From: CAJXQU01 sp965223825
GTDB lineage: Bacteria > Pseudomonadota > Gammaproteobacteria > CAJXQU01
Assembly (NCBI GenBank): GCA_965223825.1
Contig: OZ245018.1
Span: 1,240,001 to 1,304,000, forward strand
Reading direction: 5' to 3'
Length of the DNA: 64,000 bases
Part shown: positions 26,182 through 35,311 of the stretch, in pieces
How the letters are laid out: every line of letters begins with the position of its first letter
Numbering within the stretch: position 1 is the stretch's first letter
Program-made: the position numbers and the translations under genes
The notes under the pieces: model-generated
Told to the model about the DNA's origin: nothing
The model's database searches: none
What the model saw: the letters and a program-made list of their open reading frames with translations, nothing else

Positions 26182-26916
26182 TTACTGGTTTTTGAAATAC
26201 TCAGCCAAGTCATCACTGCCACCGATGTGTTTGCCCGCGATGTAAACTTGCGGAACAGTTTCAGCATTGGTGATCGCTCGCATTCCTGCGATGGTTGCGT
26301 CCGTGCCGAGGATAATTTCCTCATACTGATAGCCATTGTCAGAAAGCATTTTTTTCGCTTTTGCACAGTATGGGCAACCCGGTTTGGTGAATAACGCAAC
26401 GGATTGTGGCTTCTTCGCGTTCGGGTTGATGTATTCCAACATCGTGTCTGCGTCGGATACTTCAAACGGATCGCCTGGTTTTTCTGGCTCGATGAACATT
26501 TTATCGATCACGCCGTCTTTCACGAGCATGGAATAGCGCCATGAGCGATCTCCAAAACCAAGATCATCTTTCGCTACCAACATACCCATGCCTTTCGTGA
26601 ACTCGCCGTTGCCATCAGGAATAACCGTAATGTTCGAGCTTTCCTGGCTGGCTTTCCATGCGTTCATGACGAACGTGTCATTGACAGAAACGCAGACGAT
26701 ATCGTCAACACCTTCTTTCTTAAACACTTGGGCTAACTCGTTATAACGTGGCAAGTGAGTCGATGAACACGTTGGCGTAAAGGCGCCGGGCAATGAGAAC
26801 AGCACGACATTTTTACCTGCGAATATTTCATCGGAATTCACGTCAACCCATGCATCGCCTTGGCGTGTCTTAAACGTGACACTTGGGATTCGTTGACCTT
26901 CTTTACTTTCTAACAT
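26182..26916 (-). CDS. Peroxiredoxin-5/glutaredoxin fusion protein
   Basis: A 244-residue hybrid. Residues 1-165 are a Prx5-type peroxiredoxin with peroxidatic C50 in P-G-A-F-T-P-T-C. Residues 170-244 are a glutaredoxin with C181-P-Y-C184 and the T-V-P-Q-V-Y-I-x-G-x-x-I-G-G motif that binds glutathione. In Haemophilus-type hybrids the glutaredoxin part recycles the peroxiredoxin with glutathione. The ATG at 26916 has AAGGAG 7 nt upstream; the frame upstream is not conserved. A flavoprotein disulfide reductase gene follows on the same strand. Confidence 0.93.
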   Translation of the reverse strand: MLESKEGQRIPSVTFKTRQGDAWVDVNSDEIFAGKNVVLFSLPGAFTPTCSSTHLPRYNELAQVFKKEGVDDIVCVSVNDTFVMNAWKASQESSNITVIPDGNGEFTKGMGMLVAKDDLGFGDRSWRYSMLVKDGVIDKMFIEPEKPGDPFEVSDADTMLEYINPNAKKPQSVALFTKPGCPYCAKAKKMLSDNGYQYEEIILGTDATIAGMRAITNAETVPQVYIAGKHIGGSDDLAEYFKNQ

Positions 26917-27076
26917 ACTAGTCTCCTTAAAATTGGTGTTGTTCAAGTGCATCTCGAACAACGTGGAAGCTATTGTGAGGGTTCTTTTCTGATAGTTCTA
27001 ATCAAACGTTTAAATCATATCGATTAAAAATATTAATGGTGAGTTTGGGTCATTATTGAGCGACTGAGTTACGCCT

Positions 27077-28051
27077 TTAGTCTAGACGGTTTGGAGAGAT
27101 TTTTTGGGCCATTTGATCGGTTGCGGTGACTAAGGCGTCGATCATGCCTGCTTCATTCGCGAGATGACCGCTTTCTTCCAGAATGGTAAATGCCGCATTC
27201 GGTAAACTTTGAGACAAACGCCAACTGGATTCGATCGGGCAGGTGATATCACGACGACCATGCACTAAGTGGATCGGTACTTCTGGAATGAGATGGATAT
27301 TTTCAATGAGCTGCTCAGGGCCAAGAAAATAGCGATTAAACGCGAAATGGATTTCCAAGTTGATCTCTTTAATCAAGATCTCTGCGTCTTTTTGAGGTTG
27401 TTCTTCCCGATCGGGCGGTAATGTCCAAGTTACGATTTTTGTCGTCCAGCGGGACCACGCTCTTGCGACGCGTAATTGTTCAATTTGATCATCGCTATTG
27501 AGGCCATCATGACAGGCTTTAATGATCGCTTCTTTGGAAAAATCCGTCACGCCGAGTGCGGTGGTAAAGGTATGCCATTCATCGGGGAAAAGTCGACAAA
27601 CACCGTCACCAAAGAACCAATCTAAATCGCGCTTTCCAGCAAGAAAGGCGCCGCGTAGAATGATTCCAGAAACCTGATCAGGATAGGTTTCTGCATACAG
27701 CAAGGCCAATGTTACACCCCACGATCCCCCAAAAAGTAGCCATTTATCGACACTCAGTTCGGCGCGAATGGTTTCAATATCGCTGATCAGGTCTTGTGTC
27801 GTGTTGTCGTTTAAACAGCCTTTGGGTATCGATCTTCCACAGCCGCGCTGATCAAACAAGACAATGCGGTACTGTGTCGGATCAAAAAATTGTCGGTGGT
27901 AAGACTGGCAACCTGAGCCAGGTCCGCCGTGGAGGAAAATAACGGGTATGCCGTCTGGGTTGCCGCATTCTTCAACATAAATTTCATGATCCACACTGAC
28001 TTTTAAGCGATGAACGATTGGATCCGTGATCGCAGGATAAAGAGTTTTCAT
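27077..28051 (-). CDS. pip: Proline iminopeptidase
   Basis: A 324-residue alpha/beta hydrolase of peptidase family S33 that removes N-terminal proline. The oxyanion motif H-G-G-P-G-S-G, the nucleophile elbow G-G-S-W-G-V-T-L-A and the late His in E-E-S-G-H are present, along with the V-H-G-R-R-D-I-T-C-P segment that carries the catalytic aspartate. Size and order match the family. It starts 2 bp after the flavin reductase gene ends, so the two form an operon. Confidence 0.93.
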   Translation of the reverse strand: MKTLYPAITDPIVHRLKVSVDHEIYVEECGNPDGIPVIFLHGGPGSGCQSYHRQFFDPTQYRIVLFDQRGCGRSIPKGCLNDNTTQDLISDIETIRAELSVDKWLLFGGSWGVTLALLYAETYPDQVSGIILRGAFLAGKRDLDWFFGDGVCRLFPDEWHTFTTALGVTDFSKEAIIKACHDGLNSDDQIEQLRVARAWSRWTTKIVTWTLPPDREEQPQKDAEILIKEINLEIHFAFNRYFLGPEQLIENIHLIPEVPIHLVHGRRDITCPIESSWRLSQSLPNAAFTILEESGHLANEAGMIDALVTATDQMAQKISPNRLD

Positions 28052-28053
28052 AC

Positions 28054-28629
28054 TTATGCGCCTAATTTCTTAACCATGTCTGCCAGCTCAGCGCCGACGT
28101 GTTCGACGGCGGCTTGTTTGCGCTCATCAAGTAGTTTTCCATCTTCAGCAAAGGCTGCGTGAGCTTGTGATACGGACTCTTGATGTGGCAGTACCATCAC
28201 GCCGATGTATTCAAGTTGCAAACGCAACATAGTCAATCCTTTCGCACCGCCCATGCCGCCCGGAGTCGCACACATGATCGCAGCGACTTTACCTTGATAC
28301 GCTGCTAGTCTGGGTTCGTCGCTGGATTCTGCGCGTGATGCCCAGTCGATCGCATTTTTTAACAGTGCAGGGAAGCCGCTATTGTATTCTGGCGAGGCGA
28401 TTAAGATCGCATCGTGCTCAAGCAGAAGTTGTTTAAACGCTTTGGCTTGCTCGGGCAGGCCGTGTTCGTCTTCGAGATCCCCGTTATAAATCGGCATCGG
28501 ATAGTCAGCCAGATCAATCAGTGTGACATCGGCCCCGGCGGCTTGCGCTCCAGCGGCTGCGATGCTGATCAATTTTTTGTTAAATGAGTCGCGTCGGCAA
28601 CTGCCGGAGAAAGCGAGAATCTTACTCAT
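28054..28629 (-). CDS. NADPH-dependent FMN reductase (ChrR/YieF-like)
   Basis: A 191-residue flavodoxin-fold oxidoreductase. The phosphate-binding S-G-S-C-R-R-D-S-F-N loop near residue 9 and the S-P-E-Y-N-S-G-F-P-A-L-L-K-N-A-I-D-W segment near 80 are diagnostic of the FMN_red family, which includes quinone and chromate reductases. The cellular substrate is probably a quinone or flavin. It precedes pip by 2 bp and is divergent from the rhodanese gene. Confidence 0.9.
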   Translation of the reverse strand: MSKILAFSGSCRRDSFNKKLISIAAAGAQAAGADVTLIDLADYPMPIYNGDLEDEHGLPEQAKAFKQLLLEHDAILIASPEYNSGFPALLKNAIDWASRAESSDEPRLAAYQGKVAAIMCATPGGMGGAKGLTMLRLQLEYIGVMVLPHQESVSQAHAAFAEDGKLLDERKQAAVEHVGAELADMVKKLGA

Positions 28630-28714
28630 GTGTGTATCCTTTTGATTTGAACGTTCAGCTTATTTTGCCATCTTAGCTGTTTCAAAACAGTGTTTTCTGG
28701 CTGGCATTGTTTTA

Positions 28715-28728
28715 TTAGCAAATGCTAA
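28715..28728. promoter_or_regulatory. Small dyad in divergent promoter region
   Basis: TTAGCA-AA-TGCTAA lies between the FMN reductase and rhodanese genes. Its symmetry and A+T flanks fit a repressor operator, perhaps of an ArsR-type sulfur sensor given the rhodanese gene, but no regulator is nearby. This is inference. Confidence 0.3.
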
Positions 28729-28767
28729 AATACGATTATTCATATTTATCGATAAGAGGAGTTACAC

Positions 28768-29211
28768 ATGAAAGGGTTCAATAAATCGTTCACCCAGTTT
28801 GTGACCAAGCGTTCGTCTTTGCTCAAAATTACGGGTGTGTTGCTTGTGCTTTTTTCGTTGAATGCGTGTTCACCAAAAGAAGAAGAAAATGCGCAGATCA
28901 TGTCGATCACACCGCAGGATGCGGCAAAAATGTTGGATGAGAAACAAGCTGTCATTGTTGACGTGCGCGAAATACAAGAATGGGATGAAGGGCATATTCC
29001 TGGGGCAAAGCATATCCCCGTCGCGCAGATCACCACGCGCCTTGCCGAGTTGGAAGAGTTTCGTGATAGTCCGGTGATTATGCAATGTCGGAGTGGCGTG
29101 CGATCAGCGCAAGCGGCGGTGAAGTTAAAAGCAGCTGGTTTTAAGGAAATTTATAATATGGAAGGTGGAATTCTCGCGTGGGATGAAGCGACATTACCGA
29201 CTGAAAAATAA
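28768..29211 (+). CDS. Rhodanese-domain lipoprotein
   Basis: A 147-residue lipoprotein with a long basic N-terminal region, a hydrophobic helix and the lipobox L-N-A-C. The single rhodanese domain has D-V-R-E near residue 71 and the active-site loop with the persulfide cysteine in M-Q-C-R-S-G-V-R-S. It probably handles sulfane sulfur in the periplasm; a link to the soxCD genes elsewhere in the window is only thematic. AGAGGAG precedes the start. Confidence 0.9.
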   Translation: MKGFNKSFTQFVTKRSSLLKITGVLLVLFSLNACSPKEEENAQIMSITPQDAAKMLDEKQAVIVDVREIQEWDEGHIPGAKHIPVAQITTRLAELEEFRDSPVIMQCRSGVRSAQAAVKLKAAGFKEIYNMEGGILAWDEATLPTEK

Positions 29212-29269
29212 CTCAAATATGACTAAGTCAAAATAAAAAACGATAACGTTAAGTTATTGTATGAAACCC

Positions 29270-29297
29270 GATCAGATCAGCACTACAAGATCTGATC
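29270..29297. terminator. Hairpin between convergent rhodanese and tas genes
   Basis: GATCAGATC and GATCTGATC form a 9-bp perfect stem around a 10-nt loop. There is no T-run on either side, so termination is uncertain. Confidence 0.45.
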
Positions 29298-29330
29298 AGA
29301 TGGACGGATCAACCTCACATCAAGCTGAGG

Positions 29331-30371
29331 CTAAGGACTCGGATTTGGGTGACGAGTATGAATCTCATCAATCGCGCTAAGCACGTCGTCACTCAGCTCT
29401 AGATCAATACTGGCGATGTTGTCTTTTAACTGTTCCATTGTTGTTGCACCGATAATATTACTCGTCACAAACGGGCGAATATTCACAAACGCCAACGCCA
29501 TTTGTGCGGGATTAAGTCCATGCTCATTGGCCAGATCAACATACGCTTGCGTGGCCGACACGCCTTCACCGGAAAAATAACGACTGTATTGCGGGAACAA
29601 GCTCAAGCGCGAACCTTTCGGTCGTTGATCATTTAAATATTTACCCGATAACACACCAAACCCAAGCGGCGAGTAGGCCAGCAGTCCAACTTGCTCGCGG
29701 TGCGCAACTTCGGACAAGCCGACTTCAAACGTGCGATTCAGTAAGCTGTAAGGATTTTGAATGCTCTGCATGCGCGGTTGATCGTGCTGATCAGACAGTT
29801 GCAGGTATTTCATGACGCCCCATGGGGTTTCGTTAGATACGCCGATCTGACGGATTTTGCCTGCCTTGACGGCTTCGTGCAGCGCGCCGAGGGTTTCTTC
29901 TAGCACCGGAAGCTGTTCATTCGGATTCGGGTAGTAGCCAAGTTTACCGAAATAATTGGTTGAGCGATCAGGCCAGTGCAACTGATACAAATCAATATGA
30001 TCGGTTTTCAGTCGTTGTAGTGAGGTGTCGACTGCTGCGAGAATATTGTTGCGGTCGAGTCGATTTTTACCATCACGAATATGGCTAATCCAATCAGCCT
30101 TACCGGCGATTTTGGTCGCAAGCACGACTTGATCGCGATTGCCGCGTGCCTGCATCCAATCACCGATGATGCTTTCCGTACCACCGTAGTGTTTTGCTGC
30201 CGGTGGGATTGGATACATCTCGGCGGTGTCAATAAAATTCACGCCTTGCTCTAAGGCATAATCAAGCTGCTCAAACGCTTGTTCAGGAGTATTTTGCTCG
30301 CCCCATGTCATCGTGCCGAGGCAGATCTTACTGACCTTAATGTCCGTATTTCCCAACGTGGTGTATTTCAT
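29331..30371 (-). CDS. tas: NADP(H)-dependent aldo-keto reductase Tas
   Basis: A 346-residue TIM-barrel oxidoreductase close to E. coli Tas. The start M-K-Y, L-G-T-M-T-W-G-E-Q-N-T near residue 20, D-T-A-E-M-Y-P with the catalytic tyrosine, and Q-N-P-Y-S-L-L-N-R match in order. It reduces aldehydes or ketones; the physiological substrate is not known. An ATG four codons upstream is possible, and neither start has a strong ribosome site. It is divergent from pyrC. Confidence 0.9.
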   Translation of the reverse strand: MKYTTLGNTDIKVSKICLGTMTWGEQNTPEQAFEQLDYALEQGVNFIDTAEMYPIPPAAKHYGGTESIIGDWMQARGNRDQVVLATKIAGKADWISHIRDGKNRLDRNNILAAVDTSLQRLKTDHIDLYQLHWPDRSTNYFGKLGYYPNPNEQLPVLEETLGALHEAVKAGKIRQIGVSNETPWGVMKYLQLSDQHDQPRMQSIQNPYSLLNRTFEVGLSEVAHREQVGLLAYSPLGFGVLSGKYLNDQRPKGSRLSLFPQYSRYFSGEGVSATQAYVDLANEHGLNPAQMALAFVNIRPFVTSNIIGATTMEQLKDNIASIDLELSDDVLSAIDEIHTRHPNPSP

Positions 30372-30445
30372 GTGATTAACCATTTAATTGTGAACGCGTA
30401 GACGTTAGAGTAACCCATCCCCGAATTATTGAGAATCCAGCACCA

Positions 30446-31483
30446 ATGGACCAGATCGTATTAAAACGCCCAGATGATTTACATTTACATGTTCGCGACG
30501 GCGCGGCGTTGAAAAGCGTCGTACCCGATACTGCAAAACAATTCGGGCGCGCGATTATCATGCCGAATTTGAAACAACCGATCACTACCGTAGCGATGGC
30601 GGCAACGTATCGTGATCAGATCCTCGCAGCGGTGCCAGAAGGCAATGCGTTTGAGCCGTTAATGAGTTTGTACCTGACGGATAACACGACCGTACAAAAC
30701 ATAGAAGACGCGGCCAACGCAGATTTTGTACATGCGTTAAAACTCTATCCTGCCGGTGCAACGACCAATTCGGACGCGGGTGTGACGGATGTGAAAAACG
30801 TTTATCCCGTGATCGAAGCAATGCAAACTGCGGGCATTCCTTTATTGGTTCATGGTGAAGTGACGGATCCCGCCATTGATATATTTGATCGCGAGCGCAT
30901 TTTTATTGAGACAATTTTAAGTCCATTAATGGACGCGTTTCCTGATCTTAAAATTGTCATGGAACACATCACTACCCGTGAAGCAGCCAGTTTTGTGGCA
31001 GCCGGATCGGATCACTTAGCCGCGACGATCACAGCGCATCATTTGCTGATGAATCGCAATGCGATCTTCGTCGGTGGAATTCGTCCGCATCATTACTGTC
31101 TACCTATTCTTAAGCGCGAAGTGCATCGAGAAGCGTTGATGATGGCAGCAACCAGTGGATCACCAAAATTTTTCCTCGGTACAGACAGTGCACCACACAC
31201 GCAAGGCAATAAAGAAAATGCGTGCGGTTGTGCGGGTATGTACACCGCATTACATGCGATGGAGCTGTACACAGAAGCGTTCGATCAGGCAGATGCACTC
31301 GACAAACTGGAAGGCTTTGCCAGCCAATTTGGAGCAGACTTTTATGGTATACCGCGTAACACTGATAGCATCGTTTTACAGCGTGAAACCTGGCAAGTCC
31401 CAGACGCGCTGCCATTGGGAGATGACAAGGTCGTGCCATTGCGTGCCGGCGAGCAATGCTATTGGAAAATGGTGGACGCATGA
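30446..31483 (+). CDS. pyrC: Dihydroorotase PyrC
   Basis: A 345-residue zinc amidohydrolase of pyrimidine synthesis, type II. Metal ligands are visible: H-L-H-V-R-D near residue 13, the lysine to be carboxylated in A-L-K-L-Y-P-A-G-A-T-T, V-H-G-E, M-E-H-I-T and G-T-D-S-A-P-H. It matches E. coli PyrC over its full length. The stop overlaps the rnt start as ATGA, so the two are translationally coupled. Confidence 0.96.
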   Translation: MDQIVLKRPDDLHLHVRDGAALKSVVPDTAKQFGRAIIMPNLKQPITTVAMAATYRDQILAAVPEGNAFEPLMSLYLTDNTTVQNIEDAANADFVHALKLYPAGATTNSDAGVTDVKNVYPVIEAMQTAGIPLLVHGEVTDPAIDIFDRERIFIETILSPLMDAFPDLKIVMEHITTREAASFVAAGSDHLAATITAHHLLMNRNAIFVGGIRPHHYCLPILKREVHREALMMAATSGSPKFFLGTDSAPHTQGNKENACGCAGMYTALHAMELYTEAFDQADALDKLEGFASQFGADFYGIPRNTDSIVLQRETWQVPDALPLGDDKVVPLRAGEQCYWKMVDA

Positions 31484-32178
31484 ATGAGAACGATGAGTTA
31501 AAAATGGAAACAGCCATCTCAGAAGGTGAAACTAACGAATCTGAGCAAACAAATGACGAGATGTCACGCAAGTTGATTACCTCACGTTTTCGTGGGTTTT
31601 TGCCGGTGGTGGTGGATGTCGAAACCGGCGGATTTAACTCTGAAACGGATGCGTTGTTAGAAATAGCTGCAGTCTTACTCAGTTGCGATGAAGAACGCGG
31701 TTGGCATCCAGTACAAACGATCGCAAGTCATGTCGTGCCGTTTGAAGGGGCCAACCTTGAGCAAGCGGCGCTAGACTTTACCGGAATTGATCCATATCAC
31801 CCGTTGCGATTGGCATCTAAAGAAACCGATGCGCTTGGCAAAATATTCAAACCGATCAGGAAAATGGTCGCTGATACAGGCTGTACGCGCGCTATTTTGG
31901 TCGGACACAATCCGGCGTTCGATTTGGCCTTCTTAAAAGCTGCGGTTGAACGAAGTGGCATCAAACGCAATCCTTTCCATTCCTTCAGCACTTTTGATAC
32001 TGCCAGTCTTGCAGGGCTAGTTTATGGGCAAACGGTACTCGCGCGCGCAGCGCAAGTGGCTGAGATCGAATGGAACGAAAACGAAGCACATTCCGCAATC
32101 TATGATGCAGAAAAAACCGCTGAACTGTTCTGCACAATGGTCAATAAATGGGATGGCTTTGCACGATCTGAAAAATAA
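31480..32178 (+). CDS. rnt: Ribonuclease T
   Basis: A 232-residue DEDDh 3'-5' exoribonuclease that trims tRNA and other stable RNA ends. Catalytic motifs are V-D-V-E-T-G-G-F, G-H-N-P-A-F-D-L-A-F and H-S-A-I-Y-D-A-E-K-T. An N-terminal extension of about 27 residues, acidic and poorly conserved, precedes M-S-R-K-L-I, an alternative start at 31561. The ATG at 31480 overlaps the pyrC stop by 4 bp, which favours it. Confidence 0.93.
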   Translation: MNENDELKMETAISEGETNESEQTNDEMSRKLITSRFRGFLPVVVDVETGGFNSETDALLEIAAVLLSCDEERGWHPVQTIASHVVPFEGANLEQAALDFTGIDPYHPLRLASKETDALGKIFKPIRKMVADTGCTRAILVGHNPAFDLAFLKAAVERSGIKRNPFHSFSTFDTASLAGLVYGQTVLARAAQVAEIEWNENEAHSAIYDAEKTAELFCTMVNKWDGFARSEK

Positions 32179-32365
32179 TCGATCGAACCATTTCTTAACA
32201 TCGTTGCAAAATAGTGATTTAAAATTAAGTCTGTCGTCAGCTGCATCCTTACCCACGATCAGACTTGGACTACATGAACCATCCCGTGTTTCTCGTAAAC
32301 TTATTCCCAAGTTGATTCGTTAATAAAACAAATCATAAATTCAGAATAAATAAAGGAGAGGCGCC

Positions 32366-32548
32366 ATGGATATCTTAAGAGTGTTACTTTCAATTTTACT
32401 CCCACCAGTTGGTGTATTTTTACAAGTCGGTTTAGGTGGTCAGTTTTGGTTGAATATTATATTAACTTTATTGGGTTACATCCCCGGCGTTGTCCATGCC
32501 GTGTGGATAATTGCAACACGAGGTAATCGTCACTCTGTCGTCTCGTAA
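32366..32548 (+). CDS. Pmp3/YqaE-family small membrane protein
   Basis: A 60-residue protein with two helices and the family pattern L-L-P-P-V-G-V-F-L-Q-V-G-L then G-x-F-W-L-N-I-x-L-T-L-L-G-Y-I-P-G-x-V-H-A. Members are induced by stress and affect membrane potential. AAAGGAGAGG before the ATG is a very strong ribosome site. A good terminator follows at 32573. Confidence 0.93.
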   Translation: MDILRVLLSILLPPVGVFLQVGLGGQFWLNIILTLLGYIPGVVHAVWIIATRGNRHSVVS

Positions 32549-32572
32549 CGCAGATGGACGTCTTACAAAAAA

Positions 32573-32597
32573 AGCCAGCATTGCGCTGGCTTTTTTT
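32573..32597 (+). terminator. Rho-independent terminator after the Pmp3-family gene
   Basis: A 7-bp stem AGCCAGC/GCTGGCT with a short loop is flanked by an A-run and seven T, so it may work in both directions. Confidence 0.9.
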
Positions 32598-32679
32598 ATG
32601 CAGTTCGATAACGTGATCAAGTAAGTCAGTGTTAAGTAGCTTAGTAAAAGTAGATCAGTTACATATCATTATTAAAAAA

Positions 32680-33048
32680 TTAATTATTCTGCACGATCAG
32701 CTTTTCAATGAACTCTTCAGTCGAATAATAAACCTCTTCAACTCCCGATCTTACAATTACACTTCCGGTATCTATTTCCGTTGCCGTCATTTCAAAGTCA
32801 AATAGCACAACACCATCTTCCGTTAAACGATAGTTTTCAGCTTGCCAATACACATCTGGAAATTTGGTGAAAAAACCGATCATCATTTGACTGATCGCAG
32901 CCTTGCCACGAAACACACCAACATTCTCAGATTGATAGATTGCATCTTCCGCAAAGAGAGCAAAGACCAAGTTTAATTGATGTGCATTCGATAAAGCCAC
33001 ATAAGCTTTGGCCAATTCAATGTGTTGATTTTTGTACGGGTTATTCAT
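32680..33048 (-). CDS. SnoaL/NTF2-like protein
   Basis: A 122-residue cone-fold protein with the alternating pattern of NTF2-like domains: an N-terminal helix, F-A-E-D-A-I-Y near residue 32, F-R-G-K-A-A-I, a central pair of strands and a C-terminal V-x-x-G-V-E-E-V-Y strand. Family members are enzymes or small-ligand binders; no catalytic pair is clear here. The gene is downstream of the slipin gene on the same strand (39 bp). Confidence 0.75.
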   Translation of the reverse strand: MNNPYKNQHIELAKAYVALSNAHQLNLVFALFAEDAIYQSENVGVFRGKAAISQMMIGFFTKFPDVYWQAENYRLTEDGVVLFDFEMTATEIDTGSVIVRSGVEEVYYSTEEFIEKLIVQNN

Positions 33049-33087
33049 GATGAAGAGCAGCTTATAAATTCTTTATGAATTTAAAGG

Positions 33088-33828
33088 CTATTCAGGTTTT
33101 TCAGGTGCTAGGTTAATAACAAAAGAATTTGTTGACTTTTCTGCAGCAGAATGCAAAACACGTAAATTCATTAATGTAGGGTTTTTTTCGATTATTTTTG
33201 CAGCATTTGCAAGATTGCGCAGCGTAGCTGTTTCACCGCGCGCCTTTTCTAAAGAGACCATTGCCTCATGTCGAGCTAGTACGACTTGAGAAAAAGCTTG
33301 TTTTAGCGGGCCCGGTAAAGAAACATCTTTCATATTTACTGAATTTAAGCTGATGCCGAAAGTGTTTAATTCACTATCGACTTTTTCATTTATTAATTTT
33401 CCTATTTTTTCTCGTTCTTCAATTATTTGATCAAGGTTGAATGTGGAAATGACAGATCTAAGTGCAAGTTGTAGTTTTGAATAGATCGTAGATTCATAAT
33501 CGTTTGTTGCAATAATTGCTTTGTGCGGATCGGCAATTTGAATATCTGCAAGTAAGCTGATTTTCAAATTGATATTATCCTTGCTTAATATTTCTTGCAT
33601 AGGAACCTGCAAGGTTCGTGGGCGTGTATCAATTTTGATGATCTGATGGTTGTTTTTTCGAAATAGATGTCGTCCAGTTTCGAGTAAGCCAACAAACTTA
33701 CCTTTATGAAAATGTATGCCCGTCTCGTATTCGAAGATAGTTGTTGTCAGTACAAACTGATCATATAAATACTTTCCAATTAAGAAAGCACCTAAAAATA
33801 ATAAGATGATTAAAATATACTCAAACAT
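33088..33828 (-). CDS. Slipin/stomatin-like SPFH membrane protein
   Basis: A 246-residue protein with one N-terminal hydrophobic helix (3-25) and an SPFH/band-7 domain (about 30-200) containing I-D-T-R-P-R-T-L-Q-V-P, Y-S-K-L-Q-L-A-L-R-S-V-I and a C-terminal coiled-coil stretch. SPFH proteins form ring-like membrane scaffolds. The usual partner NfeD protease gene is not adjacent. It is A+T-richer than the flanking core but still has a core-like GATC frequency, so I place it outside the island. Confidence 0.88.
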   Translation of the reverse strand: MFEYILIILLFLGAFLIGKYLYDQFVLTTTIFEYETGIHFHKGKFVGLLETGRHLFRKNNHQIIKIDTRPRTLQVPMQEILSKDNINLKISLLADIQIADPHKAIIATNDYESTIYSKLQLALRSVISTFNLDQIIEEREKIGKLINEKVDSELNTFGISLNSVNMKDVSLPGPLKQAFSQVVLARHEAMVSLEKARGETATLRNLANAAKIIEKNPTLMNLRVLHSAAEKSTNSFVINLAPEKPE

Positions 33829-34130
33829 ATTGTGTACCTTTGCTTCATAAGTCCAACTCTCGGACAGGGCTTAACCGAGATCGGAAACCGTAGACAATAG
33901 GTTTGCAAAGATCGTTGGTTATTTTAATTGCTCTGCCGAGAGCCCCTGAAGGGCATTAAATCGAACGCAGAAAGTCCACTTATAACAGCCTGGAATGAGG
34001 CAAACAAGAGCGTAAATTCAGAGCATAAACGACAGCTATCTTTTTAAGAGTGTGACGATCTTTTTTCCACACTAGCTGATTGGAGTATCTACCTCGAAAA
34101 AGACGTTCCATCTTTCAAGGAGCCACAGCC
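33829..34130 (+). other. 302-bp island left edge, possible oriT region
   Basis: No gene is seen. The segment lies directly before mobC, where oriT normally lies in mobilisable elements. It holds CTCTCGG near 33856 and its complement CCGAGAG near 33937, short dyads such as GCCC-CTGAA-GGGC, and AAGGAG as the mobC ribosome site. A nick site cannot be assigned by eye. The composition change to the island falls in this interval. Confidence 0.45.
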
Positions 34131-34565
34131 ATGAGTTTCTACGATATGGGCAAAGTCTCCGCCACCAAGCCGTTTGAAAAAGCGGCTGCCAATGACAATC
34201 AAAAACCGGACAAACCAAAGAAGAAGGGCGTTCCTGCCCCATTCAGCCTAAGACTGACCCAAGAGGAACGTACCTATCTGGAATCCAAAGCCGGTAAACG
34301 ACCGTTAGGCAGCTACATTCGTGATCAGCTTTTAGGCAATCGCCAACTCAAACGCCGTAAACAACGCCGTCCCTCGGTTGATGATGAACGTTACGCTGTC
34401 CTTCTGGATATGTTGAGACGTACTAACTATGCATCCAATCTCAACCAACTGGCAAAAGCGGCCAATATCGGCACACTGGAAGTCTCAAACGATACAGAGC
34501 AGCAAATCAACCAAGCCTGTTCCGCCGTTATTGAGATGCGTGATGTTCTCGTTAACCGAAAATAA
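34131..34565 (+). CDS. mobC: MobC-like relaxosome accessory protein
   Basis: A 144-residue basic protein. After a Lys/Pro-rich N-terminal region it has the ribbon-helix-helix-like pattern of MobC proteins (P-F-S-L-R-L-T-Q-E-E-R near residue 40, G-S-Y-I-R-D-Q-L-L-G) and the C-terminal N-Y-A-S-N-L-N-Q-L-A-K-A-A-N motif. MobC helps open oriT DNA for the relaxase encoded next. The ATG at 34131 has AAGGAG 8 nt upstream. It marks the left part of an acquired element. Confidence 0.85.
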   Translation: MSFYDMGKVSATKPFEKAAANDNQKPDKPKKKGVPAPFSLRLTQEERTYLESKAGKRPLGSYIRDQLLGNRQLKRRKQRRPSVDDERYAVLLDMLRRTNYASNLNQLAKAANIGTLEVSNDTEQQINQACSAVIEMRDVLVNRK

Positions 34566-34579
34566 GCCGGTGTACCAAG

Positions 34580-35311
34580 ATGATTTTACACGGCAACCAA
34601 CGGGGCAATGCCCGTGAACTGGCAATTCATCTCTTAAAGGATGAAAACGACCATGTCGAAATCCATGAACTCAGAGGCTTTATTGCCAATGACCTGCCTT
34701 TTGCTCTCAAAGAGATAGAAACCCTTAGCCGCGCCACAAAAGCGCGGCAATATCTTTATTCCCTGAGCTTAAACCCACCTGCTAATGAAAACGTCTCCAC
34801 CGACGTCTTTGAACAAACCATCGACAGGGTAGAAGACAAACTCGGATTAAACGAACAATCAAGAGCGATTATTTTCCACGAAAAACGCTCACGTGATGAA
34901 CAAGGCCAACCCATCATCGAACGTCGTCATTGCCATGTGGTGTGGTCACGTATCAACACCAATGAAATGAAAGCCATCCCACTGCCTTACACCAAAAATA
35001 AACTCATGGAGATATCTAAATCTCTGTATATTGAACAAGGCTGGGATATGCCCAAAGGCATGATAGATAAAACACAGCGCGATAAAACCAACTTCACCTT
35101 ATCGGAATGGCAACAAGCCAAACGCACCAACCAAGACCCCAAGGCCATTAAAACAGCATTCCAGGATGCTTGGGCGACCAGTAATGACCAACAAGCTTTT
35201 CAGCAAGAGCTCAAAACTCGTGGCTACACACTCGCAAAAGGCGACAGGCGCGATTTCGTCGCACTCGATTATCGCTGTGAAGTCTATGCCATCAACAAGA
35301 GATTCTGTTAA
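34580..35311 (+). pseudogene. Relaxase, C-terminally truncated
   Basis: Only 243 residues remain of a MobA/VirD2-type relaxase, whose members are usually much longer. Visible features are the N-terminal R-Q-Y-L-Y-S-L-S-L-N-P segment and R-R-H-C-H-V-V-W-S-R, carrying metal-binding histidines. The final part (G-D-R-R-D-F-V-A-L-D-Y) resembles the mid-protein region of full relaxases, after which the frame ends within 11 codons in unrelated sequence. The break is near 35290-35305. Translation of the nicking domain may still be possible, but conjugal helicase or primase parts are gone. It follows mobC by 14 bp. Confidence 0.8.
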
